Assembly (NCBI RefSeq): GCF_009792295.1
Contig: NZ_CP039934.1
Span: forward strand, 3,058,501-3,122,500
Source of the DNA: Myroides fluvii
GTDB lineage: Bacteria > Bacteroidota > Bacteroidia > Flavobacteriales > Flavobacteriaceae
Direction of reading: 5' to 3'
DNA: 64,000 nt
A model generated the notes under the pieces. It searched no databases and was not told the origin of the DNA. It was given only the letters and a program-made list of their open reading frames with translations. Shown in pieces: positions 51,042 through 60,426 of the stretch; position 1 is the stretch's first letter; each line of letters starts with the position of its first letter. A program made the position numbers and the translations under genes.

Positions 51042-52151
51042 CTAATTCACTAAAGCTGCTGTTATAGGTGTATTACTATGGATGACTATGAAGGTAGAAA
51101 TCGCATAATACGCTTTCTTTTCAGGGTTGTTCGCTGTCCAAGGTTCTAGCTTATAGTTGAAATTCAATGTTTTGTTTTTCAAATCACCTGCTAGGTTGTT
51201 GATATATGGAGGAACGACCATCCCTGGACACCAGCCAGCGCGATCGGGTTTCCAGTTTCCTGGCGCTTGGTTGTTGATTGGATTGTTGGCACAGCCAATC
51301 GGTCCCATATAGTGCTCAAAAGTGTTAGCACCATCCAATTGTATATGGTGTGTTCGGTAGCACCATTCCGCACATGCTCTACCACCAGCATCATTTGGCG
51401 TAGCATGTCCCCATCCTGAAATAGTCGTTCTGAAATAGGCTAATTCGGTATTGGCTGGTAGTTTTATACTTCTTGCTAAATCTGTCGTTTGTGCTGTTCC
51501 ATAAGGAACTCCATCAATAGACGATTGATTGTATTGAAATAAAGGGGTTACTGCAGAGTATTTAAACGCTTTTTCTCCATAAATATAATCAAAATCAACG
51601 CTGTATACACGTCCTTTTTCCAACCACGTTTCCGTGTATATTTTTAATTCTACATCGCCTGTTAATAGCGATTTGAAATCCGTTACGTCAAATTCCCATC
51701 CTCTTGGCAGTTTCTCAGAACCTACCCAATATGGAGTGATAAAACGCCCAATTTCATACCATTCATTCGTTTTTTTGTTCTTTACATAGACGTTCGCAAA
51801 GCGATCCCATTCATCACATTCTTTATTTTGACATGGGTTTTGTACGTACATTTTAATCGTTTGTACTTTTTCAATATCGGTAGGAAGGGTAAAGGTTCCT
51901 TCCACACTTTGAGATAGGCCTCCGCCAAATCCTACTTTGACATCTTTAAAAGTGGTGTAGTTGAACGTTCCTGTTTTTGCAGGTTCATCTCCATCTCCAT
52001 TACCCTCACCGTCGCCATCACCATCACCATCACCTTTACCTGGTTCTGTCTTTGGCTTTTCTTTTTCAGGCGAAGAATTATCTGAGGAACAAGCCGTTCC
52101 TAATAGTAAGCTACATGCTAGAAAGCTAAGTAATAAAATTTTTTTGCTCAT
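51042..52151 (-). CDS. lipoprotein PNGase F homologue (369 aa)
   Basis: Lipoprotein signal ending GTAC (Cys21), then a Gly-Asp-rich linker (about residues 39-56, GKGDGDGDGDGEGNGDGD) and a two-domain PNGase F body that follows Elizabethkingia PNGase F closely. The catalytic trio is present: D116 (EWD), E174 (YTETW) and E262 (CAEWC). Each is offset by exactly 56 from the known D60/E118/E206, with no gaps between them. Cleaves N-glycans from asparagine. Unlike the secreted Elizabethkingia enzyme, it should be membrane-anchored. Confidence 0.9.
   Translation of the reverse strand: MSKKILLLSFLACSLLLGTACSSDNSSPEKEKPKTEPGKGDGDGDGDGEGNGDGDEPAKTGTFNYTTFKDVKVGFGGGLSQSVEGTFTLPTDIEKVQTIKMYVQNPCQNKECDEWDRFANVYVKNKKTNEWYEIGRFITPYWVGSEKLPRGWEFDVTDFKSLLTGDVELKIYTETWLEKGRVYSVDFDYIYGEKAFKYSAVTPLFQYNQSSIDGVPYGTAQTTDLARSIKLPANTELAYFRTTISGWGHATPNDAGGRACAEWCYRTHHIQLDGANTFEHYMGPIGCANNPINNQAPGNWKPDRAGWCPGMVVPPYINNLAGDLKNKTLNFNYKLEPWTANNPEKKAYYAISTFIVIHSNTPITAALVN
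51990..52037. repeat. hexanucleotide-like low-complexity repeat coding Gly-Asp
   Basis: Tandem TCACCA / TCTCCA units on the plus strand encode the Gly-Asp linker of the PNGase F lipoprotein. Units are multiples of three, so length change would not shift the frame but would change linker length. Confidence 0.55.
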
Positions 52152-52305
52152 TGTTTTTTATCAAATGTTATAGAAATGTGAAATTAGTTAAATAAAACAA
52201 AAAAACAAGTGTCGGTATAAAATATATGGTGTATTTAAATGAAGTGGTCTATTTGTTACTTGTTATTTTAATACCTTTAAAACATAAAATTTTAATGATT
52301 TTTAT

Positions 52306-53355
52306 ATGACCTCACAACCTAAACCGTTAATTCCTACTTCTATCTTGATACAACTAGGATTCCTCGTTTTAATTCTATCTGTCTTCTATTTGTTAGCAAG
52401 TAATCTTGTCTTTTTCCTTCCTGGTTTTTTAGGGGCTTTATGTTTATTTGTCTTGCTGTTAACACCCTATCGATGGATGACACAAAAAAAAGGATGGAAT
52501 AAAAATGCAGCGATTGTAAGTTTAATGTTAGGCAGTAGTCTTTTGGTTCTTGCTCCTTTGTATTTGTTAATTCAAACACTTACCCAAAAAGTTTTAGTGG
52601 TATTACAAGATAAAGATAAGATTCAAGCCGGGATAGAATCGACAGTGCGCAGTTTACGAGAGAATTACAACATTGATATTTTTAATGAAAATACGATCAG
52701 CAAAGCAACAGAATTGGGTACACAAGCTTTTCAGGCGATTGTCAATACGTCGGTAAATAGCATAGTGGAAATTGGAGTTGCCTATTTGATGTTGTATTTT
52801 TTGTTGAAAGAATATCAGCAAATTCAAGCTTGGCTTACGCGTTATTTGCCCATGCAAGTAAGCAATATGGATGAATTGAAAGTAGATATGAAGCGCTTGG
52901 TTGTTTCTAATAGTGTGGGCGTACCATTAACGGCATTTATCCAGGGTATTGTCGCTTTTATTGGGTATTTGATTTTCGGGGTAGATGATGCTTTTGTCTT
53001 TTTTATTCTTACAGCATTTGCCTCTTTGTTGCCCGTTGTTGGAGCAGCAGTTATTTATATTCCCTTGGTGGTCATGATGTTGGCTAATGGTCAACAAGGA
53101 AATGCAATAGGCTTACTCATTTATTGTTTAGTTGTAGTGGGAACCTCCGATAATCTAATTCGATTTTTACTGCAAAAGAAAATGGCAGACGTCCATCCTT
53201 TAATTACTATTTTTGGAGTTATCGTAGGGGTGAATGTCTTTGGGTTTATCGGAATTATATTCGGACCTATTTTATTTTCTCTTTTTATGTGGTTGGTTAA
53301 AATCTATTACAGAGAGTTTGTAGAGGCAAATAAGTCTAAAATTATTGAAAAGTAG
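52306..53355 (+). CDS. AI-2E family/PerM-type permease (349 aa)
   Basis: Seven to eight transmembrane helices with the family region FLLKEYQQIQAWLTRYLP and the conserved SVGVPLTAFIQGIVAFIGYL, then TAFASLLPVVGAAVIYIP and a C-terminal GFIGIIFGPILFSLF. AI-2E/PerM proteins export small molecules or ions; the substrate is not assignable. First gene of a run with the YqiA-type esterase and aroC. Confidence 0.85.
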   Translation: MTSQPKPLIPTSILIQLGFLVLILSVFYLLASNLVFFLPGFLGALCLFVLLLTPYRWMTQKKGWNKNAAIVSLMLGSSLLVLAPLYLLIQTLTQKVLVVLQDKDKIQAGIESTVRSLRENYNIDIFNENTISKATELGTQAFQAIVNTSVNSIVEIGVAYLMLYFLLKEYQQIQAWLTRYLPMQVSNMDELKVDMKRLVVSNSVGVPLTAFIQGIVAFIGYLIFGVDDAFVFFILTAFASLLPVVGAAVIYIPLVVMMLANGQQGNAIGLLIYCLVVVGTSDNLIRFLLQKKMADVHPLITIFGVIVGVNVFGFIGIIFGPILFSLFMWLVKIYYREFVEANKSKIIEK

Positions 53356-53361
53356 CAATTC

Positions 53362-53904
53362 ATGCAGTTTATTTATATTCATGGGTATGGCTCCAATCGC
53401 GAGTCTAGAAAATACGTTTTACTTCAGACACAACTAGTAGCCTATCAAGCTCGTTGTCCAGAATGGACGCCAGAAACGGATTTCAACACTTGGTTGAAGG
53501 CGTTGTATCAATCCGTTGAAAACGAACAAACGGTTGTGGTCGTTGGTGATTCGACAGGAGCTAATTTTGCGTATCAGTTGAAAGAAATGCGCAACGCAGA
53601 GGGATTAGATACTATACTTGTTTTATTGAGTCCGCTGTTGAGTTATGATCATCGTCTCAATAAGGAATTGGCCTTTACAGCGAATTTGAAAAATAGTTTA
53701 CAAGATATTGTCGCTCCAACAGAGGCACTCATTTTGATTGGAAAACAAGATGAAACGCTGGATCTTAAGGAAGTGAATCCTTATGCTTGTAAAAATAGTG
53801 AAGTTGTTTACATAGATGATTCGCATCGTTTACCGCTATTTGAGCAATATCTTGGGCTTATAGGGGATTATGTGGAACGTCAATGCTTGATTTTATCTAA
53901 ATAG
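53362..53904 (+). CDS. YqiA/UPF0227-type alpha/beta-hydrolase (180 aa)
   Basis: Short esterase fold: the oxyanion [14 protein letters not shown], nucleophile elbow [13 protein letters not shown] (GDSTG), an Asp region GKQDETLDL and His in [13 protein letters not shown]. The length is typical of YqiA-like acyl-CoA/palmitoyl thioesterases. It starts 6 bp after the permease gene. Substrate unknown. Confidence 0.8.
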   Translation: MQFIYIHGYGSNRESRKYVLLQTQLVAYQARCPEWTPETDFNTWLKALYQSVENEQTVVVVGDSTGANFAYQLKEMRNAEGLDTILVLLSPLLSYDHRLNKELAFTANLKNSLQDIVAPTEALILIGKQDETLDLKEVNPYACKNSEVVYIDDSHRLPLFEQYLGLIGDYVERQCLILSK

Positions 53905-53928
53905 AAGGCGGAAATGCTTGGTTTGAAT

Positions 53929-53936
53929 TATCTTTG
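53929..53936 (+). promoter_or_regulatory. aroC: -7 element of aroC
   Basis: TATCTTTG fits TAnnTTTG and lies 30 bp upstream of the ATG at 53967. A well-spaced -33 element was not found. Confidence 0.35.
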
Positions 53937-53966
53937 TTTGGCTTACTTAAATCATTGTATTGGATT

Positions 53967-55043
53967 ATGAATGGAAATACCTTTGGCACTTATTTTAGTT
54001 TAACAACTTTTGGCGAATCACACGGAGAAGCGTTAGGTGGTATTATTGACGGATGTCCAGCAGGAGTAGTGTTGGATATGCAAGCCATTCAACGTGAGAT
54101 GGATAGACGCAAGCCCGGACAGTCTACTTTGGTCACTCAGCGCAAAGAAGCAGATGAAGTGCGATTCTTATCGGGAATTTTTGAAGGCAAAACAACAGGT
54201 ACTCCTATTGGCTTTATCATCGAAAATACCAACTCAAAATCACAAGATTACGAGCATATTAAGCAAATTTACCGACCGAGTCATGCGGATTATGTTTACG
54301 ATAAAAAGTATGGTATACGCGACTATAGAGGAGGGGGAAGAAGCTCAGCTCGTGAAACAGCTTGTAGAGTAGTTGGCGGTGCAATAGCAAAGCAACTCTT
54401 AGCACCTTTACAGATTACAGCTTATGTATCTTCGGTTGGAACTATTCGATTGGAACAGCCTTATACGGCATTAAATTTACAGGCGATTGAATCTAATGCT
54501 GTGCGTTGCCCAGATCCTAACGTTGCGCAAGCAATGGAGGACTTGATTCGACAAGTGAAAAAAGAAGGCGATTCAATAGGAGGGGTGATTACCTGCGTGG
54601 TACAAAACGTTCCGGTTGGACTTGGAGCTCCTGTTTTTGATAAATTAGATGCGGAATTGGCAAAAGCAATGTTGAGTATCAATGCAGTAAAAGGAGTGGA
54701 ATTTGGCAGTGGTTTTGCTGGTACTCAGCTGAGGGGAAGTCAGCACAATGATATCTTATTGCCCAATGGTAAGACACAAACGAATAACGCAGGTGGAATT
54801 GTTGGTGGCATTAGCAATGGAATGGATATTTTCTTCCATGTGGCGTTTAAACCAACAGCAACAATTATGAAAGATCAACCGTCAATTAATATTGATAATG
54901 AGGTGGTTACCGTGCAGGGGAAAGGACGTCATGATGCTTGTGTATTGCCTAGAGCTGTACCTATCGTAGAAGCGATGACCGCTTTGGTTCTGCTTGATAT
55001 GTTTATCGAACAGTTTGGCAAACAAGGGGTGAAAAAGTTATGA
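53967..55043 (+). CDS. aroC: chorismate synthase (358 aa)
   Basis: Signatures [20 protein letters not shown] near the start, RRKPGQS, the FMN/substrate region [31 protein letters not shown] and [17 protein letters not shown]. Makes chorismate from EPSP, the last shikimate step. I start at ATG 53967; an upstream TTG or ATG would read into the promoter. Ends directly before a tandem-repeat block. Confidence 0.93.
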   Translation: MNGNTFGTYFSLTTFGESHGEALGGIIDGCPAGVVLDMQAIQREMDRRKPGQSTLVTQRKEADEVRFLSGIFEGKTTGTPIGFIIENTNSKSQDYEHIKQIYRPSHADYVYDKKYGIRDYRGGGRSSARETACRVVGGAIAKQLLAPLQITAYVSSVGTIRLEQPYTALNLQAIESNAVRCPDPNVAQAMEDLIRQVKKEGDSIGGVITCVVQNVPVGLGAPVFDKLDAELAKAMLSINAVKGVEFGSGFAGTQLRGSQHNDILLPNGKTQTNNAGGIVGGISNGMDIFFHVAFKPTATIMKDQPSINIDNEVVTVQGKGRHDACVLPRAVPIVEAMTALVLLDMFIEQFGKQGVKKL

Positions 55044-55522
55044 GTTATCAGAAATCAGTTATCAGAAATCAGTTCTGATTTAAGGAAATATATTCTTTCA
55101 TCGATAATCTGACAAAAAAGCAACTGGCGAAAAAGCGAAAAAGCAAATCTAAAGGCTATCGGTTGACAGTTAATCGGTTAATTTTTCTGATTTAAGGAAA
55201 TATATTCTTTCATCGATAATCTGACAAAAAAGCAACAAACAAAAAAGCAACTGGCGAAAAAGCGAAAAAGCAAATCTAAAGGCTATCGGTTGACAGTTAG
55301 CGGTTAATTTTTCTGATTTAAGGAAATATATTCTTTCATCGATAATCTGACAAAAAAGCAACAAACAAAAAAGCAACTGGCGAAAAAGCGAAAAAGCAAA
55401 TCTAAAGGCTATCGGTTGACAGTTAATCGGTTAATTTTTCTGATTTAAGGAAATATATTCTTTCATCGATAATCTGACAAAAAAGCAACTGGCGAAAAAA
55501 CAAAAAAGCAATAAACAACAAA
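55044..55522. repeat. tandem repeat block, about 3.6 units of 112-127 bp
   Basis: Units begin at 55073, 55185, 55311 and 55438, each opening TTCTGATTTAAGGAAATA, then a CATCGATAATCTGAC core, an A/C-rich GCAACTGGCGAAAAAGC stretch and a GGCTATCGGTTGACAG end. Units 2 and 3 have an extra ACAAACAAAAAAGC. The last unit is incomplete. Before it, TATCAGAAATCAGT occurs twice (55047-55070). No gene-like content; spans the gap between aroC and the hut genes. Confidence 0.85.
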
Positions 55523-56197
55523 CTATTCCTGAAGCATATAGCCTGTTCCTTTTATGGTGTGAATTAATTTCCCTTCTGTTTCGTCAATCTTATTGCGGAT
55601 ATACGAAATATAGACATCTATAACATTGGTGTTTGTATCGTATTGAATACCCCAAACTTGTTCTAAAATCTGTGTTCTCGAGATAACTCGTCCTTTATTT
55701 TCCAGTAAATAAAGCAATAACTTGTATTCTTTTGGAGATAAATCAATAATCTTTCCCGCTTGTGTTACAATGTGTTTTTCAGGATCCAGTTGTAAATCCC
55801 TACAAGTGTAAGATTTGTTTTGATTTTCGTAGTTGAATTTGGTTCTGCGTGTTAAGGCATTAATACGCGATAACAATTCACTGAAGTGAAAAGGTTTTGT
55901 TAGGTAATCGTCCGCACCTCCATCCAGTGCATCGATTTTATCCGTGGTATCACTAAGTGCACTCAATATTAAAATAGGGGTGTAATCTTTTTTAAAACGA
56001 ATCATTTTCGTTAGTTGAATGCCATCGATGTCTGGTAGCATAATATCCATGAGGATTAGATCCCAATCGCCATTGAGAATAAGCTTTCTAGCTTCGTCTC
56101 CTGACGAAGCTAGTTGTACATGCATTCCTTTTTCTTCTAAACCTTTGACTATGAATTCGCTAATTCTTTTGTCATCTTCAACTAATAATATATTCAC
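55523..56197 (-). CDS. OmpR-family response regulator (224 aa)
   Basis: Receiver domain (residues 1-115) with the phosphoacceptor D51 in LMDIMLPDIDG and a Lys in YLTKPFHFSE, followed by an OmpR-type winged helix (CRDLQLDPEKHIV onward, with KEYKLLLYLLENKGRVISRT). GTG start at 56197, overlapping the hutG stop by one base. No histidine kinase is in the window. It may be co-transcribed with the hut genes, but a role in histidine use is not shown. Confidence 0.9.
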   Translation of the reverse strand: MNILLVEDDKRISEFIVKGLEEKGMHVQLASSGDEARKLILNGDWDLILMDIMLPDIDGIQLTKMIRFKKDYTPILILSALSDTTDKIDALDGGADDYLTKPFHFSELLSRINALTRRTKFNYENQNKSYTCRDLQLDPEKHIVTQAGKIIDLSPKEYKLLLYLLENKGRVISRTQILEQVWGIQYDTNTNVIDVYISYIRNKIDETEGKLIHTIKGTGYMLQE

Positions 56198-57243
56198 TAC
56201 TTATCGCTATTTGAATTTGATTTCAAAAAATCAGAGACAAGGTACGCTATTAATTTGCCAACTACGTGATTATTGGTTGGATAATCCAATGACGGAGCCC
56301 CTTCGCATATATGTAAATAAGCTACATTTGTCGATGCAGCAAAAAAATGCAAGAATTGACGCGTGCGTTCCGCTGAAAAACCAGTCGGTGTAATAGCACT
56401 ACTGGCAATTTGTGGTATCGCATCTAAATCGATTTCAATACCGTAAAAACCAGTGTCAATGTGTTTTTTCGCATTTAAAAGCTCATTGCTAAACGATTTT
56501 TCTTTTCTGATATTCATTTGTTCATAGGTATTGTATTTGACGCGATCAGTATGCAATTTGATCGCGCTAAGAATACCTTTGGAGGTGTAGTTTTCATGTA
56601 AACCAAAGACAAAGTAGTTTTTTAAAAAGCCTTCTTCAAAGGCATATGAAAACCCATTGCCGCTGTGTCTTCCTTCTAACGGTCTAAAATCTGTATGCGC
56701 ATCAAAGTTAATTGCATTAATCGCTTTGCCCTTAGCTAAGGCCGTTCCCTTGATGTTTCCGTATGCGTTGTTATGTCCCCCTCCAATAATGATAGGAATT
56801 TTACCCGCCTTGACAATTTTGGCAATTAGGTGAGATACCTCCTTGTCAATTTGTTGTACAAGCTCAAAAAGACGTTTGCGATCTGCTTTATCAGAAGGAT
56901 TTAAGGACTGCGCTTCCTCCATCTCTTTAGAAAAATCAAGATGTCCAAGCACTGTAACCCAATACCCTTTATTGAAGCGATTGTGTTGAATATTTAAAAA
57001 AGTAGCAATGAATTTCTCCCAAGCACCAGCTGTTCCCGTGCGACCAAAATTAGCCTTTACGCCAATATCCTCAGGAATACCCAAAACAACGTATTTACTT
57101 TCATTTTGGACGAGTTCGCTTTCCCAATCTAAAGGTTGTTGAATCAAGTGAACACGTTCTCCTAATTTGATCTCTCCACTTCTTAAACTAGTCAATGCCA
57201 ATAGGTTATCTCTTGTGAAAAAAGTTAGTTTCGTTTGTGTCAT
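56197..57243 (-). CDS. hutG: formimidoylglutamase (348 aa)
   Basis: Arginase superfamily with three Mn-binding motifs: GGGHNNAYG, NFDAHTDFRP (DxHxD) and EIDLDAIPQI. Histidine-utilisation enzyme that turns formiminoglutamate into glutamate and formamide. It follows hutI by 27 bp and precedes the response regulator with a one-base overlap. hutH and hutU are not in the window. Confidence 0.9.
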   Translation of the reverse strand: MTQTKLTFFTRDNLLALTSLRSGEIKLGERVHLIQQPLDWESELVQNESKYVVLGIPEDIGVKANFGRTGTAGAWEKFIATFLNIQHNRFNKGYWVTVLGHLDFSKEMEEAQSLNPSDKADRKRLFELVQQIDKEVSHLIAKIVKAGKIPIIIGGGHNNAYGNIKGTALAKGKAINAINFDAHTDFRPLEGRHSGNGFSYAFEEGFLKNYFVFGLHENYTSKGILSAIKLHTDRVKYNTYEQMNIRKEKSFSNELLNAKKHIDTGFYGIEIDLDAIPQIASSAITPTGFSAERTRQFLHFFAASTNVAYLHICEGAPSLDYPTNNHVVGKLIAYLVSDFLKSNSNSDK

Positions 57244-57270
57244 GTCGCAGTATTTTTAGGCTACTTCTAG

Positions 57271-58524
57271 TTAGTTTTTATACGGTTGAATTTTTCCATT
57301 TAATAGTACAGTACCAATAGGATTACTCGCAAAGGCATACGGAATTTCGTAAAATGAATGTAAAGGCTTTGTGATAATTATACTTGCTTTTTTTCCTTTT
57401 GTAATACTGCCGTGTGTTTCACCAACTCCCATGGCATAAGCACCGTTAATTGTTGCCGCATTGATTGCTTCTTCTGGAGTTAGTTTCATTTTAATGCAAG
57501 CCGTTGCCACAACAAAGTTCATATTTCCTGACGGTGTTGTCCCCGGATTGGAATCAGAAGCCAAAGCAATGGGTAGTCCAGCAGCTAGCATCTTTTTAGC
57601 AGGAGTATACGGAATGGAAATAAAGTAAGAACACGTCGGCAAAGCCACAGGCATTGTCTTGCTATTTTTTAATATCGCAATATCCTCGTCTGTTACAATT
57701 TCTAAGTGATCTACAGAAAGCGCATCGTGTTCTACGCAAGCAGCAATACCATGAATAGCCGTAAATTGATTGACGTGAATCTTAGCGCGTAAACCATATT
57801 GTTTACCTGCTTCCATAATGCGCGTTGTCTCTGCTACAGAAAAATACCCCGTTTCTAAGAAGGCATCAATGTACTCTGCTAAATTCTCTTTGGCAATGGC
57901 CGGAATCATTTCATTGACAATTAGATCAATGTATCCCTTGTGATTGTCTTTGTATTCGCTCGGAAAGGCATGTGCCCCCAGAAAGGTCGCCTTAATGGCA
58001 ATCGGATAGTTTTCTTTTAAACGCTTGATTACACGTAACATTTTTAACTCTGACTCAACAGTTAAGCCATAACCCGATTTAATTTCAACCGCTCCTGTGC
58101 CTTGGGCAATAATCTCTTCTAATCGAACCTTTGATTGTTCATATAAAGTAGCCTCGCTTGTTTCTTGTAGTTTTTTAGCTGAATTTAAAATTCCTCCTCC
58201 GCGATTAAAAATTTCTTCATAACTCAAACCGTTAATTCGATCAACAAATTCCAACGTTCGATTACCCGCATATACCAAATGGGTATGACTGTCGACCCAT
58301 GTCGGTAAAACGACACATCCTTGAGCATCGATAACTTCATCAATAGCAACATCTTCTTTCGGACAGTGCTCCATCGAACCATAATCCAAAATTAGTTCAT
58401 CCTCAATAAGCAAAAAAGCATCGTCAATTTTTGGCAGATGTTTCATGTCTTCTCCCGAAATCATCTCGATATGTGTTGCTCTAGTTTGTAGTAATTCTTT
58501 TATGTTTTTAATTAAAATTCTCAT
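57271..58524 (-). CDS. hutI: imidazolonepropionase (417 aa)
   Basis: Amidohydrolase superfamily: WVDSHTHLVYAG (zinc His pair), EIKSGYGLTVESELKML, the ATFLGAHAFPSEYK region, KIHVNQF and SDSNPGTTPSGNMNF. Converts imidazolone-5-propionate to N-formimino-L-glutamate. First gene of the hut run on the minus strand, divergent from corA. Confidence 0.92.
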   Translation of the reverse strand: MRILIKNIKELLQTRATHIEMISGEDMKHLPKIDDAFLLIEDELILDYGSMEHCPKEDVAIDEVIDAQGCVVLPTWVDSHTHLVYAGNRTLEFVDRINGLSYEEIFNRGGGILNSAKKLQETSEATLYEQSKVRLEEIIAQGTGAVEIKSGYGLTVESELKMLRVIKRLKENYPIAIKATFLGAHAFPSEYKDNHKGYIDLIVNEMIPAIAKENLAEYIDAFLETGYFSVAETTRIMEAGKQYGLRAKIHVNQFTAIHGIAACVEHDALSVDHLEIVTDEDIAILKNSKTMPVALPTCSYFISIPYTPAKKMLAAGLPIALASDSNPGTTPSGNMNFVVATACIKMKLTPEEAINAATINGAYAMGVGETHGSITKGKKASIIITKPLHSFYEIPYAFASNPIGTVLLNGKIQPYKN

Positions 58525-58599
58525 GGTTGTTTATTATTTTTTACGTCGCCTTAAAAGTACAGTTTAAAAATGTTATATATTTAAAACAAATTTACGAAT

Positions 58600-59685
58600 G
58601 TGAGACGAGTTAAATATAGTAAAATAAGAAAACTTCAACCCAATACGCTAGAATATTCTGGTTCTTTTCCAGATGTTCCTATTTCGATGCAGTTGTTTAT
58701 TTATACAGAAGATCATTTTGAAGAATATAATGATTTAAGCCTGAAAGAAATAGAAGAAGTGTTGAGAAATTCTACTGCGGATTCGATCAAGTGGTTTAAC
58801 TTACACGGTTTACACGATATTGAACTATTACAAGAAATTGGTGAATTCTTTCAAATTCAGTCGTATATCATGGCTGAGATTTTGAATTTTGGACGTAGAA
58901 CCAGGGTCGAAGATTTAGATGATACGCTCTTTTTTAGTTTAAAAGCGCTATTGCCTTATCAGCAGGTAGACCAAAATGTGGAAATTGAGCAAATTAGCTT
59001 TATACTGAAGTCAAACCTACTCTTGTCTTTTCAAGAAAAACGAGGTGATTTCTTTCACATTATTCGAGAGCGAATTCGATTGAAAATTGGACAAGTGCGC
59101 AAACGAGATACAGGCTATTTGCTGTATTTGTTAATGGACTCCTTGATGGATAGCTTCTTTGTTACTTTAGATGTAGTAGAAGATAACGTAGAACAGATTT
59201 TACTCGACGCAAGGGCTAAATACCATAGAGATACACTAATTGGCATTGAAGAATATACCCAAGAATTAAATGATGTGAAACGCGCCGTTATGCCGATGCG
59301 CGAGATTTTAAATAACGTCAGAACGCTACACGATAAAAAACACACCCATATGATCATCAGTAAAGAAAGCTTGCTTTTTTACGATCGATTGCAATACAAA
59401 AGCGTGGAAATTCTCGATCAAATAGAATACAATCTCAACAAATTGGATAGTGCCACGAATTACTATTTCTCTTCGCAAAGTAATCGAATGAACGAGATTA
59501 TGAAGGTGTTAACCATTGTTTCGGTGATTTTTATTCCGTTGACATTTATTGTGGGGGTATACGGGATGAACTTTGAAAATATGCCAGAACTTCAAATGGA
59601 AAATGGCTATTATATCACACTTATTGGTATGTTTTTACTTGTCTTTGCCATGATTGCCTATTTTAAATGGAAGCGATGGTTTTAA
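58600..59685 (+). CDS. corA: CorA-type magnesium/cobalt transporter (361 aa)
   Basis: Cytoplasmic alpha/beta funnel domain then two C-terminal transmembrane helices with the signature YGMNFENMPEL (GMN loop). The start is a GTG at 58600. Carries Mg2+ or Co2+ across the inner membrane. Divergent from hutI. Confidence 0.93.
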   Translation: MRRVKYSKIRKLQPNTLEYSGSFPDVPISMQLFIYTEDHFEEYNDLSLKEIEEVLRNSTADSIKWFNLHGLHDIELLQEIGEFFQIQSYIMAEILNFGRRTRVEDLDDTLFFSLKALLPYQQVDQNVEIEQISFILKSNLLLSFQEKRGDFFHIIRERIRLKIGQVRKRDTGYLLYLLMDSLMDSFFVTLDVVEDNVEQILLDARAKYHRDTLIGIEEYTQELNDVKRAVMPMREILNNVRTLHDKKHTHMIISKESLLFYDRLQYKSVEILDQIEYNLNKLDSATNYYFSSQSNRMNEIMKVLTIVSVIFIPLTFIVGVYGMNFENMPELQMENGYYITLIGMFLLVFAMIAYFKWKRWF

Positions 59686-59697
59686 AGCAATAAAAAA

Positions 59698-59728
59698 CAA
59701 AAGCCCAGCGATTTTAACTGGGCTTTTG
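59698..59728 (+). terminator. hairpin terminator of corA
   Basis: CAAAAGCCCAG (59698-59708) pairs perfectly with CTGGGCTTTTG (59718-59728) around CGATTTTAA. Just after the corA stop. There is no long T-run, so it is a moderate call. Confidence 0.7.
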
Positions 59729-60295
59729 CATAGGAAACAACATATAACTTAGATAAAGTATAACACTTTATATAGTTCAATTTTAGTGGGTAAAAAAGAC
59801 TGAAAACAGTTGATTGTACTGCTGTTGTATATTGACCATCCGTCTGGATTTTTACACTCGAACAAATTTAGATAACCTTCTTGAGTTGAACTAATTTATT
59901 TTCTTAAAAAGTAATTAAAGATATGGTAAATCTCAATGCGAATCGTTAAAAATAAACGGTATTTTATTGGTAATTGTTGAATTATTTTTTATTAAAAAGT
60001 ATTTTTGTTGCTGTTATTTTATTTATTAACTATAATGATTTTTGGATAAATGAAAAATATGATAAATAAATACAGAAGACTTATTTATGCTAAAAATTGA
60101 GAGTAGGAGTAGGAATCAAGCGCGCTTAGGGTGTATGCGTGTAAAAAAGGCGCAGGCGTTTAGGGATAAAAGGAGTGCAAGTTAGGTGAGCGTCTTGTTT
60201 CATTCTAAAAAATACAAGGGAAGCATGTAGTAGTAAATAGGGAAGCACAACGAAGTAATCACTTGAAGATCTTTACACTATAGGATTGAATAAAA

Positions 60296-60353
60296 GCTTT
60301 TTATTTTTAACTAAAAACTAAAAATAAAAAGCAAATGTATTTTATTTTTAGTT
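60296..60353. repeat. three-arm alternating inverted repeat upstream of the OmpA-like gene
   Basis: GCTTTTTATTTTTA (60296-60309) is the reverse complement of TAAAAATAAAAAGC (60319-60332). AACTAAAAATAAAA (60316-60329) is the reverse complement of TTTTATTTTTAGTT (60340-60353). The middle arm can thus pair with either neighbour, but not both. Confidence 0.65.
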
Positions 60354-60360
60354 ATATTTG
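60353..60360 (+). promoter_or_regulatory. -7 element of the OmpA-like gene
   Basis: TATATTTG matches TAnnTTTG and begins at the last base of the third arm of the inverted repeat; it lies 67 bp before the start codon at 60427. Confidence 0.5.
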
Positions 60361-60426
60361 GTTGGTTTATGTTAAAAAACAGCAGAAGCAGATGCGTGTT
60401 TCTGTTTGCGTAAAAAAAGGAGTATT

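Larger units (their letters stand above)
59686..60405. other. 720-bp AT-rich region before the OmpA-like gene
   Basis: Contains the corA terminator (59698-59728) and a three-arm inverted repeat and promoter near 60296-60360. Otherwise no coding or RNA signal. Confidence 0.4.

Noticed and set aside
55170..55376. 68-codon open frame on the minus strand inside the tandem repeat
   Set aside because: It is only the repeat read in one frame: the segment LLFCLLLFCQIIDERIYFLK occurs twice because the DNA unit does. No other support.
55073..55520. CRISPR-like array
   Set aside because: Units are 112-127 bp, adjacent, with no unique spacers and no cas genes.
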